Below are positions 26,581 through 35,195 of a stretch of DNA of 64,000 nucleotides, piece by piece. The number at the start of each line of letters is the position of its first letter. Position 1 is the stretch's first letter. The stretch lies in assembly GCA_028877215.1 (NCBI GenBank), contig JAPPFJ010000005.1:283444-347443 (forward strand). The letters are read 5' to 3'. The translations under genes were made by a program, and so were the position numbers. Below the pieces are notes generated by a model, which saw only the letters and a program-made list of their open reading frames with translations, ran no database searches and was not told where the DNA came from. Origin of the DNA: Gemmatimonadota bacterium (GTDB lineage: Bacteria; Latescibacterota; UBA2968; GCA-2709665).

Positions 26581-27918
26581 GTGCGGATACCCGAACACAC
26601 GACATATCTGATTATCGGCGCCGGGGTTCACGGTCTGAGTACCGGCTATCACCTGGCGCGGGCGTTGAAGCGCCGGCGCAGAGCTTCCCGGTCCGATGTG
26701 CTGATCGTGGACAAGAAGGGGGTGGCTGCGGGGGCTTCCGGCATCGCCTGCGGCGTCATCCGCAATAACTATTTCCAACCGGCCATGCGCGAACTGATGG
26801 CGCACAGCGTCGACATTTGGGAGACCGATCCGGAGGCGTTCAGCTACCATCCCGTGGGCTACATGCAGATCAGCCCCGAGTCCATGCATGAGGACGTTGC
26901 CAGCATCGCACAACAGCAGCGCGAAATCGGTTACGAATCGGAGTTTATAGAGGGTGACGCAGACTGCCTGAAATATATGCGGCATTTGTTTCACGACTGG
27001 CAGGCGAAGGGAATTACGTCTGTTCTCCATGAAAAGCGAGGGGGGTACGCCAACAACCGTGCGTCGATGACGGGCCTGGCCGCCAAGGCCGGGAGCGAAG
27101 GGGTCAGGATTCTGGAAGGCGTCGAGGTAACCGGATTCCGGTTCGATGGCGGGGCGGTCTCGGCCGTGGAAACGGATCGCGGCGTAATCCGGGCGGACGA
27201 AGTCGTGATCGCCGCGGGGCCGTGGGCAAAGCTGCTCTGGGACATGCTGGATCTGCCGGAGTCGGTGACCATCAAGGGTTCTGACGGGGCATTGCACCAC
27301 GATATACCGATGTGGAGTTACTGGTGTCTGCAGGAAGGTACGCTCGGCGTCAACCCCGATTTTCTCAAGACCAACGACGGCAGGATGCCTCCGGTGATTC
27401 ATCTGGACACGGACGCGCCTCTGTATTCGGACGTAGACGGTTCGTTGATTACCGATCGCCTTTGGGGCATCTACTACAAACCCGATTTCCACTTCGGGGG
27501 TGTTCAGGGCGGGGCAATGCCCTACCGGGTGGAACGACCTCCGGACGACGTGGCGGTGGACCCCTATGGACCGGAATCCCCCGATTTCATCGTGGGAGAG
27601 CAGTTCGCCCATCAGTGGTGTTCCGCGCTGGCATTCTGTCACAAGCGGTTTGAAGGAAAGTCATCGCTCTTCAAGAAAGAGCCGTCCGGAGGCATTGGCG
27701 CGTTTACACCCGACAGTTTCCCGGTATTCGACCGGTTTCACCAGAACTGCTACGTCATTGCGGACTCGAATCACGGATACAAAATGATCGGGGTGGGCAA
27801 GCTGGTGGCCGGGGAACTCCTCGGCGAGTCCACGCGTCTGCTGGCGCCGTTCCGCTTTTCCCGCTATGCCGAGGGAAGGCTCCATCCGGTATCCAACAGT
27901 CCGTTCCCCTGGAGTTGA
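26581..27918 (+). CDS. DadA-like FAD-dependent amine oxidoreductase
   Basis: 445 residues. GTG 26581 was selected (TGAGG five bases upstream) over TTG 26542, which would add an arginine-rich stretch. It has the dinucleotide-binding GAGVHGLSTGYHLA at about residue 13 and an SxxAxG-type motif (GVAAGASGIACG) typical of the D-amino-acid, sarcosine and dimethylglycine oxidase family, then ADEVVIAAGPWA and a C-terminal substrate-domain closing motif (CYVIADSNHGYKMIGVGKLVAG). It would oxidise a C-N bond to an imine. The gene follows the ThDP enzyme by 44 bases and precedes a RidA-type imine hydrolase. Confidence 0.85.
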   Translation: MRIPEHTTYLIIGAGVHGLSTGYHLARALKRRRRASRSDVLIVDKKGVAAGASGIACGVIRNNYFQPAMRELMAHSVDIWETDPEAFSYHPVGYMQISPESMHEDVASIAQQQREIGYESEFIEGDADCLKYMRHLFHDWQAKGITSVLHEKRGGYANNRASMTGLAAKAGSEGVRILEGVEVTGFRFDGGAVSAVETDRGVIRADEVVIAAGPWAKLLWDMLDLPESVTIKGSDGALHHDIPMWSYWCLQEGTLGVNPDFLKTNDGRMPPVIHLDTDAPLYSDVDGSLITDRLWGIYYKPDFHFGGVQGGAMPYRVERPPDDVAVDPYGPESPDFIVGEQFAHQWCSALAFCHKRFEGKSSLFKKEPSGGIGAFTPDSFPVFDRFHQNCYVIADSNHGYKMIGVGKLVAGELLGESTRLLAPFRFSRYAEGRLHPVSNSPFPWS

Positions 27919-28085
27919 GCATTCACCGGTCCCGTCCGGACACGATCATTTCGCGCAGCGTACCCGGTGTGTTGACCGGTCAGTCATTGAGGGCAACATC
28001 CCGGTGAAAAGATCTTCGGTAAAACCCTGTTCCTGCATGTCACGGTCGTAAAGCGCATTTCCCGGGACGGCAGACGGAAAGTTCA

Positions 28086-29336
28086 ATGATGTCTCGACCC
28101 GACGTTCGGCGCCGGATGCGTATCAGGCATACGGACTGGGGCGACGCCGTGCGTATCGACCTCAATCAGCTGGGTTCGCGACTGCCCGCACACGGGATCC
28201 AGGGCGCAACATGGTCCGAGGAGGCCGGCGAGGCATTGCGCGATGCATGGGCCGAATCCCAGAACGTGGCGCTTTGTGACACATTGACGGATGTCGCCGC
28301 CCGTCTCGGCGGGAATTTCGATTCCTTTGCCGAGTGGACGGTCTTGCACAACAGGCGGTACGACGGCACCCATATGCGTAGTGAACGGCGGGCGCGGTTC
28401 GGGCCCGCGTACCGCGCGGCGATTACGACGCTTGGCTGGGCGCATCCGAGTGCAAACCTTTCCACGCGTATCCAGGCGGTTGGTTACGTGCCGAAGGCCC
28501 GCGCGACGTTTCAGCAGACCATGTGGCGGCCGGAATCATTGTACGATACCGAGTTCATGGCACTCGCCCCCGCCGTTGTGACCCGATTCGGCGGAGGCCG
28601 GCAGATCCATCTGTCGGGCGTTGTCGCATGGGACGAGGGGATCAACCCGCTGTTCAATGGACAACCTGAACGCCAGATCCGCCACGTGTTCGACCTCATC
28701 CAGGGCGTTTTTGAGGAGGGGGGCGGCACGCTGGCCGACGTCGTGCGCCTCCGTCCCTTCGCCCACTGCACAAAGATCGCGCGGCTCATCCGCGAGGAAG
28801 TGGAACAGCGCTGGGCAGGCCATCCGCGACCCGTCGTGATGATGTCTGACAGCCGGAGTTTCGGCGATCCGCCCAGCCTGTTCGCGGAAATACAGGTCAT
28901 GGGGGTCCTTTCCGACAACGACGACGGCGTGCGGCACTCGGAAACGCAGCCGCCTGCCGGAATCCCGGATGAGGGCGCCTTGCGGATTCGCAGCAGCCGC
29001 GTTCGCGACTGGGAACTTGTCCAGGTGGGCGAATTGAGGGCGCCCCCCGGCGAGCGGCCGGACCTGGAGGCGGAACGCGTTACGGAACAGTTGGCGACTG
29101 TCCTCGAACGGGTGTCGCTTTCGCGGAAGGATATCTGTCTGACATTTGCCTATGTCAGTTCCCCGGAATCCGCCGCGGCTTTCCCGGAGGTTGTCTCCCA
29201 AGTGGTGCCGACGGATACGGTGCACGTGTTGCCGTGCCCCGCAATGCCTGAGCTGGAGGCGCGCCATATCAAGGTGGAGTTGACGGCAGGAAGACGCCTG
29301 GATCCCGTCTCGACGACAGTTTCGAACAACCCCTGA
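28086..29336 (+). CDS. Tandem RidA-like (YjgF/UK114) protein
   Basis: 416 residues; the start is ATG 28086 or the next ATG at 28089. It contains two RidA-type domains. The first, about residues 155-280, has IHLSGVVAWD, QIRHVFDLIQGVFEEGGGTLADVVRLRPF and FAEIQVMGV. The second, about 300-410, is weaker and has LATVLERVSLSRKDICLTFAYV and ARHIKVELTA. RidA proteins hydrolyse reactive enamines and imines released by PLP or FAD enzymes. The N-terminal 150 residues are not assigned. Its position after an amine oxidoreductase fits imine clearance (inference); active-site Arg conservation would decide whether either domain is a hydrolase. Confidence 0.8.
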   Translation: MMSRPDVRRRMRIRHTDWGDAVRIDLNQLGSRLPAHGIQGATWSEEAGEALRDAWAESQNVALCDTLTDVAARLGGNFDSFAEWTVLHNRRYDGTHMRSERRARFGPAYRAAITTLGWAHPSANLSTRIQAVGYVPKARATFQQTMWRPESLYDTEFMALAPAVVTRFGGGRQIHLSGVVAWDEGINPLFNGQPERQIRHVFDLIQGVFEEGGGTLADVVRLRPFAHCTKIARLIREEVEQRWAGHPRPVVMMSDSRSFGDPPSLFAEIQVMGVLSDNDDGVRHSETQPPAGIPDEGALRIRSSRVRDWELVQVGELRAPPGERPDLEAERVTEQLATVLERVSLSRKDICLTFAYVSSPESAAAFPEVVSQVVPTDTVHVLPCPAMPELEARHIKVELTAGRRLDPVSTTVSNNP

Positions 29337-29461
29337 CCGCACCGGCGGCAAGGGGCCGTTCCGCGCGTTTTCATGCGAACAGGTCAGGAACGATCTTCAC
29401 CGCTGACGGGTCTAATTCATAAAGTTCGTTTTTCCCTCTGTTCCATGATGAGGGGCCTGAA

Positions 29462-30352
29462 ATGCGCATCGTTGCGACCGGCTTGACGAAAATCTATCCG
29501 AAGGGGACCGTGCCCGCACTGGACAGCGTGGACCTCGAGATCGGAAAGGGAACATTCGGGTTGCTCGGGCCGAACGGCGCAGGAAAAACCACGCTCATCA
29601 AGATTCTTTCAACTCAGATGGCGCCGACGTCGGGCCGTGTCAGCATCGGTACGTGGGATCTGCAGCAGAACCGCTCCGAAGTGCGTCGCAGTCTGGGATA
29701 TCTTCCCCAACACTTCGGCTCGTACCCGCAACTGACGGCGTGGGAGTTCATGGACTATATGGACCGGCTGGCGGCGGGCCGGCGCCGGAACGGCAGAAAG
29801 GCGCGGGTGCGCGACGCGCTTGAGAACGTGGGGCTCTACGAAGCGCGCGACCGCCGGACGGGCACGTTTTCCGGGGGGATGATGCGGCGCCTGGGGATCG
29901 CTCAGGCCATCGTCGGCGATCCGGAAATCCTGGTTGTGGACGAGCCCACGGTGGGACTCGATCCGGAAGAACGCATACGCTTCCGGGGCATCCTCGCGCG
30001 GTTGAGCCGGGACAGGGCAATCCTGATCTCCACCCATATCGTGGGTGATATTTCGAGTACCTGCGATGACCTGGCGGTACTGAATGCAGGACGGATCGTC
30101 TACAGGGGATCTCCGGAGGCACTGGTTTCTCGCGCCGAAGGCAAGACCTGGCGCGTGCAGGCGGACGATGCCGAATTTGAAACGATATCCCAACGGTTTC
30201 TGGTTGTGACGGTCGCAGTGGACGGAGGCCGGATGGATCTCAGGTTCGTGGGCGATGGCCCGCCGCCGGCCCAGGCGGAACCGGTCACGCCAAATCTCGA
30301 AGACGCGTACGTCTATTTTATGGGCATGGAGAATGCGGAAGGGGTGGCGTAG
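29462..30352 (+). CDS. ABC transporter ATP-binding protein
   Basis: 296 residues from ATG 29462 (GAGGGG upstream). Complete nucleotide-binding domain: A-loop Tyr in LTKIYPKG, Walker A GPNGAGKTT (about residue 38), Q-loop in YLPQHFG, signature FSGGMMRR, Walker B LVVDEPTVG and the switch His in STHIVGD. The C-terminal 70 residues are a regulatory tail ending in NLEDAYVYFMG. It is a paralogue of the ABC domain fused to the RND pump at 38276-42988, sharing YLPQHFG and LEDAY. It powers the permease encoded three bases downstream. Confidence 0.93.
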   Translation: MRIVATGLTKIYPKGTVPALDSVDLEIGKGTFGLLGPNGAGKTTLIKILSTQMAPTSGRVSIGTWDLQQNRSEVRRSLGYLPQHFGSYPQLTAWEFMDYMDRLAAGRRRNGRKARVRDALENVGLYEARDRRTGTFSGGMMRRLGIAQAIVGDPEILVVDEPTVGLDPEERIRFRGILARLSRDRAILISTHIVGDISSTCDDLAVLNAGRIVYRGSPEALVSRAEGKTWRVQADDAEFETISQRFLVVTVAVDGGRMDLRFVGDGPPPAQAEPVTPNLEDAYVYFMGMENAEGVA

Positions 30353-30355
30353 GCC

Positions 30356-33300
30356 GTGAATACCGTCTTCACCATTTTGTCTGTAGCCAGATACGAACGC
30401 AAAATGCTGATGCGTACGATCCGTTTTCGCATCCTGGGCGGTATCGGCGTACTCATCCCCGTTGTTCTGGGCATCGGCCTGGCGATCGCGGAATCCAGAG
30501 GCGCTGAATTCGAGTCCGTCAGCGGAATCGGCGCCTATATGCCCTTCTTTGTCTACAGTCTCCTCCAGACCGTCGTGATCGCGTTTATCGTGGGTGATTT
30601 CCGGGCTGCGGATGAACGCGCCGGAATCTACGAGGTGGTCGCGGCGCGCCCGCTTTCTACCGCCGAACTGGTCATGGGGAAGTATCTCGGGGTTCTGGGT
30701 GCGCTGATAACGCTGAGCCTGATCGTGCTGGTACTCAGCCTGGGTGTGCAGGCGGCCAAAATCAGCATCACAGGCGCGCCGTTTGCCATTCGACCCTATC
30801 TGACGTACCTGCTCCTGCTGAACCTGCCGGGGCTGATCTACATGTCCGCGCTTACGTTCTTCCTCGGGGCGGTATTGCGCCGTCAGGCCGCGGTGACCGT
30901 GCTGACCATCGCGTATGTTCTGATCGTCCTCCTGTTCCTCGGACGCCGATACGGCGGCATCTACGACTTCGGCGCATTCTTCGCCCCGGTGTTCTACTCG
31001 GATATGCTCGGGCTGGGCGATATTCAGCGCGTCGTGGAAATCCGGTTCTTCTACACCTTGCTTGCCCTGTTTTTCTTCGGTCTCTCAATCGACCGGTATC
31101 CTCGACTGCCTCAGTCCCGGGCCTGGCGCAGGTTCGGCCGATGTCTGACCGCCGGTGGATTCGCCGCCGCGCTGTGCCTGTACTTCCATATGGAAAACCG
31201 GGACACCTCAGACCTGGCATACCGGATGGCGCAGCTGGAAGTTCAGGAGAGATATGCCGAACAGCCAACCGTAGCCGTTACGCACTACGCGCTCGACGTG
31301 GACCTTGCGACCGCCCGGACGCCGCTACAGGGCAGGGCGGTTCTGATTGTTTCGAACCCTCATTCCGCGCCGCTGGATACACTTGTCTTCAGTCTCAACC
31401 CGGGATTGCAACTGCGATCTGTGACTGCACCCGAGGGAGGGGAGGGCGCCGTCAACTGGCGGCGCGATCATTCCGTCGTTCGGGTGGCCCGGACGCTCGA
31501 GCCGGACAGCCTGATGTCACTGGCGTTCGAATACGACGGTTCGATTGACCTCAGCGGATTCGACCTGAGGCGGCATCCGGATGCGAGGCGATTGCAGAAG
31601 CGGCGCGCGGGGCCGGGAAGAAAAGGTGACCTGACCGCCTGGATCCGGGGGAATTCCGTATTCCTGCCGCCGCGCAGCAGGTGGTATCCGTCGCCGGGGG
31701 TGGACTACGGGCACCGGGAAGGCAGACCCGCGTCCTTCGCGACCGCGGATCTGGATATTTCTCTTCCCGCGGGGCTGGAAGTCATCACCCAGGGGGTACC
31801 GGTCGGCCGGCATTCGGCCGGCGGTCGGGAGGTACATACCTGGAGAGTACAGCGCCCTGTACCTGTTCTCTCGCTCAACGCGGGCGTGTATCGTGTCTTT
31901 CAGGGTAAAATCAATGACACGGAATGCGCCATTTACGTTCATCCGGTCCACGCCAGGCAGGTTACCTTCTTCGTAGACGCCATAGATGCCGCAATGGAGA
32001 CGCTGGGTGAGATCCTGGATAGCGTCGAGCAGGAAACCGGCCTTGCATACCCCTACGAACGCCTGACGGTGGTGGAGGTGCCATTCCAGATACAATGGTA
32101 TTACGACGGATGGGAGGAGGCCGGCGGACTGGCGCAGCCCGGCGTGCTGATGCTGGAAGAGGACGTCCTGATGCGGCTCAACCTGCAGCGGCGACTCAAG
32201 TGGATGCAACGGCGGCAGCGGCGAAACGACGACCCGTCGAGGATCAAGCGGGACCTTCTGGTCAGCGCGATCCTGCGCACATTTTTTGCACGTGAGTCGT
32301 CTCAGAGCGGCATCTACCGGAGTCCGGTTGCGCAACTCTGGTCGTTCAACAAGGGATTCGAAGGCAAACACTATTCCCTGCTCAAGCGCGGAATGCCCGT
32401 ATATATCCAGAAACATCTCGAGACCAGCCTGCAACAGAGCCTCTATTCGCGGCGTGGCAGGTTCCGGGGTCGGTTCCGCCGCAACAGGGGCGCGCAAGGC
32501 GTCTCGTGGGATACGGTTACGGCGAAGATGCGCCAGCGTTCTTTCGCGGAGCTGGATCCGAATTCCGATACCGAACTCTACCGGGCGGTCGTCGATGCGA
32601 AGGGCGCCACCATGTTCAGCATGATGCAGGCCGTGGTGGGAGAGGAGGCGTTCCGGGACGTGGTCAGCGGATTCGAAGAGGCGAGTCGGCACGCGGCAGT
32701 CGACTTCAAGTCGTTCGAACGTGCGGCTGTCGGAGATTCCTCCAACCGGGCGGAACGACCCAACCTGCATCGCCTCGTCAGCGACTGGCTGCACGGCACC
32801 CAGGTTCCGGGATATACGCTCACCAGGGCAAAGGCGTACAAGGTGGACGATGGGTGGGGGATGATGGTTTATCAGGTCGTCGTGCGGGTCCGAAACGGAG
32901 AGCCGGGACGCGGATTCGTCCAGATACGAGCGATGGGGAGCGAGGACGAGGCGGTGAAGGGCGTTGAGATAGAAGGCGGGCAGGAAGTCGAGGTGGGGTT
33001 GATCCTATGGGAACGACCGTCGAGAATCAGCGTCGAGCCGTTTTTTGCACGAAACCGCCGCGTCCTGATGGCGCCACTGCGCATACCTGAGCAGCCGATG
33101 GACGGTTCCGCCACGACTTACGTGCGAGAGGTCGCCCCGGATGAGACGGGATTGACCGAGATCATTGTAGACAACGACGACGAGGGCTTCGAAATGCCGG
33201 TCCGGAGGGTGCGGCGTTATCTCCGACCGCAATTGAAAGGGGACAACTGGCAGGAACGACAGATGCCGTTTTCTTTCGGCCGGTATGAAACCAACTACAG

Positions 33301-33754
33301 GTGGAAGAAACCCGGTGACGGCGCGCAACCGGCGGTCTGGACGGCCCGATTGCCGCACAGCGGGGATTACGACGTCTACTATTATTTCGTTCATCCCCGG
33401 TTCGCCAGGCGCCTGCGTATGGCCACGGAATTCAGTCTGGCGGTCTGCCACGGCGGCGAGGTGGATACACTGGCGGTCGAAGCGGACAAACTCAAGGGCG
33501 GCTGGAACGTCCTTGGACGATACCGGTACGAAGGCGGGGAGTTGGCCCGCGTCGAACTGTCCGACCGGGCAAACGGGCGCCTATATGCGGATGCGGTACG
33601 CTGGAGGTACGTGGACCCCGACCACCCGGAAGAGGTGTATGAAGAAGATCTACCCGCATGGAATTTCGGCCGGGGCCGTCGGGGCGGCGACCGGAGCGGA
33701 CGAGGCGGGGGCAGCCGGAGCGGCGGAGGACAATGGCGTGGAAGAGGTTGGTAA
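30356..33754 (+). CDS. ABC-2 permease fused to inactive M1-peptidase-like and golvesin-like domains
   Basis: 1,132 residues; start GTG 30356 with GGAAGGGG upstream. Residues about 1-260 form about seven membrane helices of an ABC-2 permease. Residues about 300-830 resemble an M1 aminopeptidase (beta N-domain from THYALDVDL, then WEEAGGLAQPGVLMLEEDV where the GAMEN motif should be). The zinc site is missing: where HExxH is expected the chain reads LLVSAILRTFFARES. Residues about 930-1100 resemble a golvesin-type beta domain (DYDVYYYFVHPR, GGWNVLGRYRYEGG, YADAVRWRYV). The tail is rich in Gly, Arg and Ser (FGRGRRGGDRSGRGGG). ABC permease plus M1 chains are known; loss of catalysis and the added C-terminal parts are unusual. 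Confidence 0.85.
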   Translation: MNTVFTILSVARYERKMLMRTIRFRILGGIGVLIPVVLGIGLAIAESRGAEFESVSGIGAYMPFFVYSLLQTVVIAFIVGDFRAADERAGIYEVVAARPLSTAELVMGKYLGVLGALITLSLIVLVLSLGVQAAKISITGAPFAIRPYLTYLLLLNLPGLIYMSALTFFLGAVLRRQAAVTVLTIAYVLIVLLFLGRRYGGIYDFGAFFAPVFYSDMLGLGDIQRVVEIRFFYTLLALFFFGLSIDRYPRLPQSRAWRRFGRCLTAGGFAAALCLYFHMENRDTSDLAYRMAQLEVQERYAEQPTVAVTHYALDVDLATARTPLQGRAVLIVSNPHSAPLDTLVFSLNPGLQLRSVTAPEGGEGAVNWRRDHSVVRVARTLEPDSLMSLAFEYDGSIDLSGFDLRRHPDARRLQKRRAGPGRKGDLTAWIRGNSVFLPPRSRWYPSPGVDYGHREGRPASFATADLDISLPAGLEVITQGVPVGRHSAGGREVHTWRVQRPVPVLSLNAGVYRVFQGKINDTECAIYVHPVHARQVTFFVDAIDAAMETLGEILDSVEQETGLAYPYERLTVVEVPFQIQWYYDGWEEAGGLAQPGVLMLEEDVLMRLNLQRRLKWMQRRQRRNDDPSRIKRDLLVSAILRTFFARESSQSGIYRSPVAQLWSFNKGFEGKHYSLLKRGMPVYIQKHLETSLQQSLYSRRGRFRGRFRRNRGAQGVSWDTVTAKMRQRSFAELDPNSDTELYRAVVDAKGATMFSMMQAVVGEEAFRDVVSGFEEASRHAAVDFKSFERAAVGDSSNRAERPNLHRLVSDWLHGTQVPGYTLTRAKAYKVDDGWGMMVYQVVVRVRNGEPGRGFVQIRAMGSEDEAVKGVEIEGGQEVEVGLILWERPSRISVEPFFARNRRVLMAPLRIPEQPMDGSATTYVREVAPDETGLTEIIVDNDDEGFEMPVRRVRRYLRPQLKGDNWQERQMPFSFGRYETNYRWKKPGDGAQPAVWTARLPHSGDYDVYYYFVHPRFARRLRMATEFSLAVCHGGEVDTLAVEADKLKGGWNVLGRYRYEGGELARVELSDRANGRLYADAVRWRYVDPDHPEEVYEEDLPAWNFGRGRRGGDRSGRGGGSRSGGGQWRGRGW

Positions 33755-33798
33755 TCCACTGGAGATCAGCCCATTATAACCCTTTTTTGAGGTGAAAC

Positions 33799-34878
33799 TT
33801 GAAGAGCAAAGTCCTGAGTGGTTTCTATATGGTATTCACCGCAGCTGCCATTCTGGCCGGATGCGGCGGGCAAACAGAACAGCGGTCCGTGGATCTGACT
33901 GTCCCCGTGACGGTTCAGGCAGTGCATCTGGACACGATGGAGGCGACAGTGGCGGCCACGGGCACGCTCCGGCCCTTCAAAGAAGCCCGTATTCAGACCG
34001 AGGTGGAGGGAATTATTCAATTCGTGGCGCGGGGCGTCGGCGGACGACTGACGGAAGGGATGCGGGTGACCCGGAACCAGGAGATCGCCCGTCTTGTAAA
34101 CAGGGAGCTCGTTGTGAACGCGCGCCTGGAATCCCGTGAACTTGCGCGCTCCTCGGCGACGCGTACGCTGCGCGAGCAGGAGGTACTTGTAGAACGCAAA
34201 CTGGGCACGGAGAGAGACCTGGAAGAAGCGCGCCGGGCCCTCGCCGAGGCCGAATCCAACTATGAAGATGCTCTCGTTCAGATCGCCAAGACGACGATTC
34301 GGACGCCAATCGCCGGTTTTCTGACAGGATTGGCCGATATCACCGAAGGCACGTTGGTGGAGGCCCGCACCACCATTGCAACGGTGATGGATTACAATCA
34401 GGTGTTCGTCGACCTCAAGATTCCAAATGCATATATCGCATCCGTTTCACCGGGCCAGGTCTTGAGGGTAGAGAACTACGCGTTGCCTAACCGGCGGTTT
34501 CTGGGGACCGTCAAGGTGGTCGACCCGGCCATCGATCCGGCGACGCGTACGTTCCGGGTGGTGGGGGCGGTGAACAATCCGAACCTGATGTTACGGCCGG
34601 GGATGTTCGTGAAGGCAGAGATTGTCACAGAGTCTCACGAAGACGCGGTGGTGATCCCGCGACGATTCGTTCTGACGCGCCAAAATCGCAAGGTGGTGTT
34701 CGTCGAGGAGGAGGGGCGGGCGCAGATGCGTGACGTAAGGCTGGGATTGGAGGGGCCGGAGCAGGTTGAGATTCTCGAAGGGCTTGAACCGGGCGAGCGC
34801 CTCATTACCAGCAACTACGAAACGCTGCGGCCGCGTACGCGCGTGCGGGTGACCGGTGAGGGCGTATCGGGGCAGTAA
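33799..34878 (+). CDS. RND periplasmic adaptor lipoprotein (HlyD/MFP family)
   Basis: 359 residues from TTG 33799, with TGAGGTGA upstream. The N-terminus is a lipoprotein signal ending in the lipobox LAGC (Cys about residue 22). The body has the adaptor architecture: a beta/lipoyl half (VAATGTLRPFKEARIQTEVEG), a short alpha hairpin (REQEVLVERKLGTERDLEEARRALAEAE as two arms), the second lipoyl half (IRTPIAGFLTG) and beta-barrel and membrane-proximal domains. It joins an inner-membrane RND pump to an outer-membrane channel. No TolC-type gene is in the window, so the channel must be encoded elsewhere. Confidence 0.93.
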   Translation: MKSKVLSGFYMVFTAAAILAGCGGQTEQRSVDLTVPVTVQAVHLDTMEATVAATGTLRPFKEARIQTEVEGIIQFVARGVGGRLTEGMRVTRNQEIARLVNRELVVNARLESRELARSSATRTLREQEVLVERKLGTERDLEEARRALAEAESNYEDALVQIAKTTIRTPIAGFLTGLADITEGTLVEARTTIATVMDYNQVFVDLKIPNAYIASVSPGQVLRVENYALPNRRFLGTVKVVDPAIDPATRTFRVVGAVNNPNLMLRPGMFVKAEIVTESHEDAVVIPRRFVLTRQNRKVVFVEEEGRAQMRDVRLGLEGPEQVEILEGLEPGERLITSNYETLRPRTRVRVTGEGVSGQ

Positions 34879-35195
34879 CAATAACCGTGAGCGCCGTCCA
34901 TCCATCGTCCTGTCTGCCGTACCGGCTCGAGAGGTCCCGTCCGCAACGAACGAAACATCGTGTTAGATCTCGATTGGACCCCTCTGGGGCTCAGCGACTG
35001 CGTGTGGGCCTTCCGGAGGATTTTTTTTCCGCTGTGTCGATGCCCGCATACCGGAGACATGGACCCGCGACCCACCATGTCTCCAGACATTGTCACACTC
35101 GATCCCGCGGACCTCTACCTGCCATCGTTTCCATCCATGTAAATCACGGTTTCTGAGTTAAAGAAACCAGTTCTTGCGCAAAAAGGGCCGATACG
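34879..35195. other. Intergenic region between adaptor and RND genes
   Basis: 317 bases. Open frames (for example 34887-35156) are arginine-rich, lack a ribosome site and resemble nothing. The only structure is the inverted repeat at 35053-35084. Confidence 0.5.
35053..35084. repeat. Perfect 10-bp inverted repeat
   Basis: GGAGACATGG (35053-35062) and CCATGTCTCC (35075-35084) are exact inverses around a 12-base loop, 111 bases before the RND start codon. There is no T-run after it, so it is not a classical terminator; it could be an operator or an mRNA hairpin between adaptor and pump. Confidence 0.6.

Noticed and set aside
34887..35156. Open frame between adaptor and RND genes
   Set aside because: Arginine- and proline-rich, no ribosome site and interrupted by the inverted repeat; probably non-coding.
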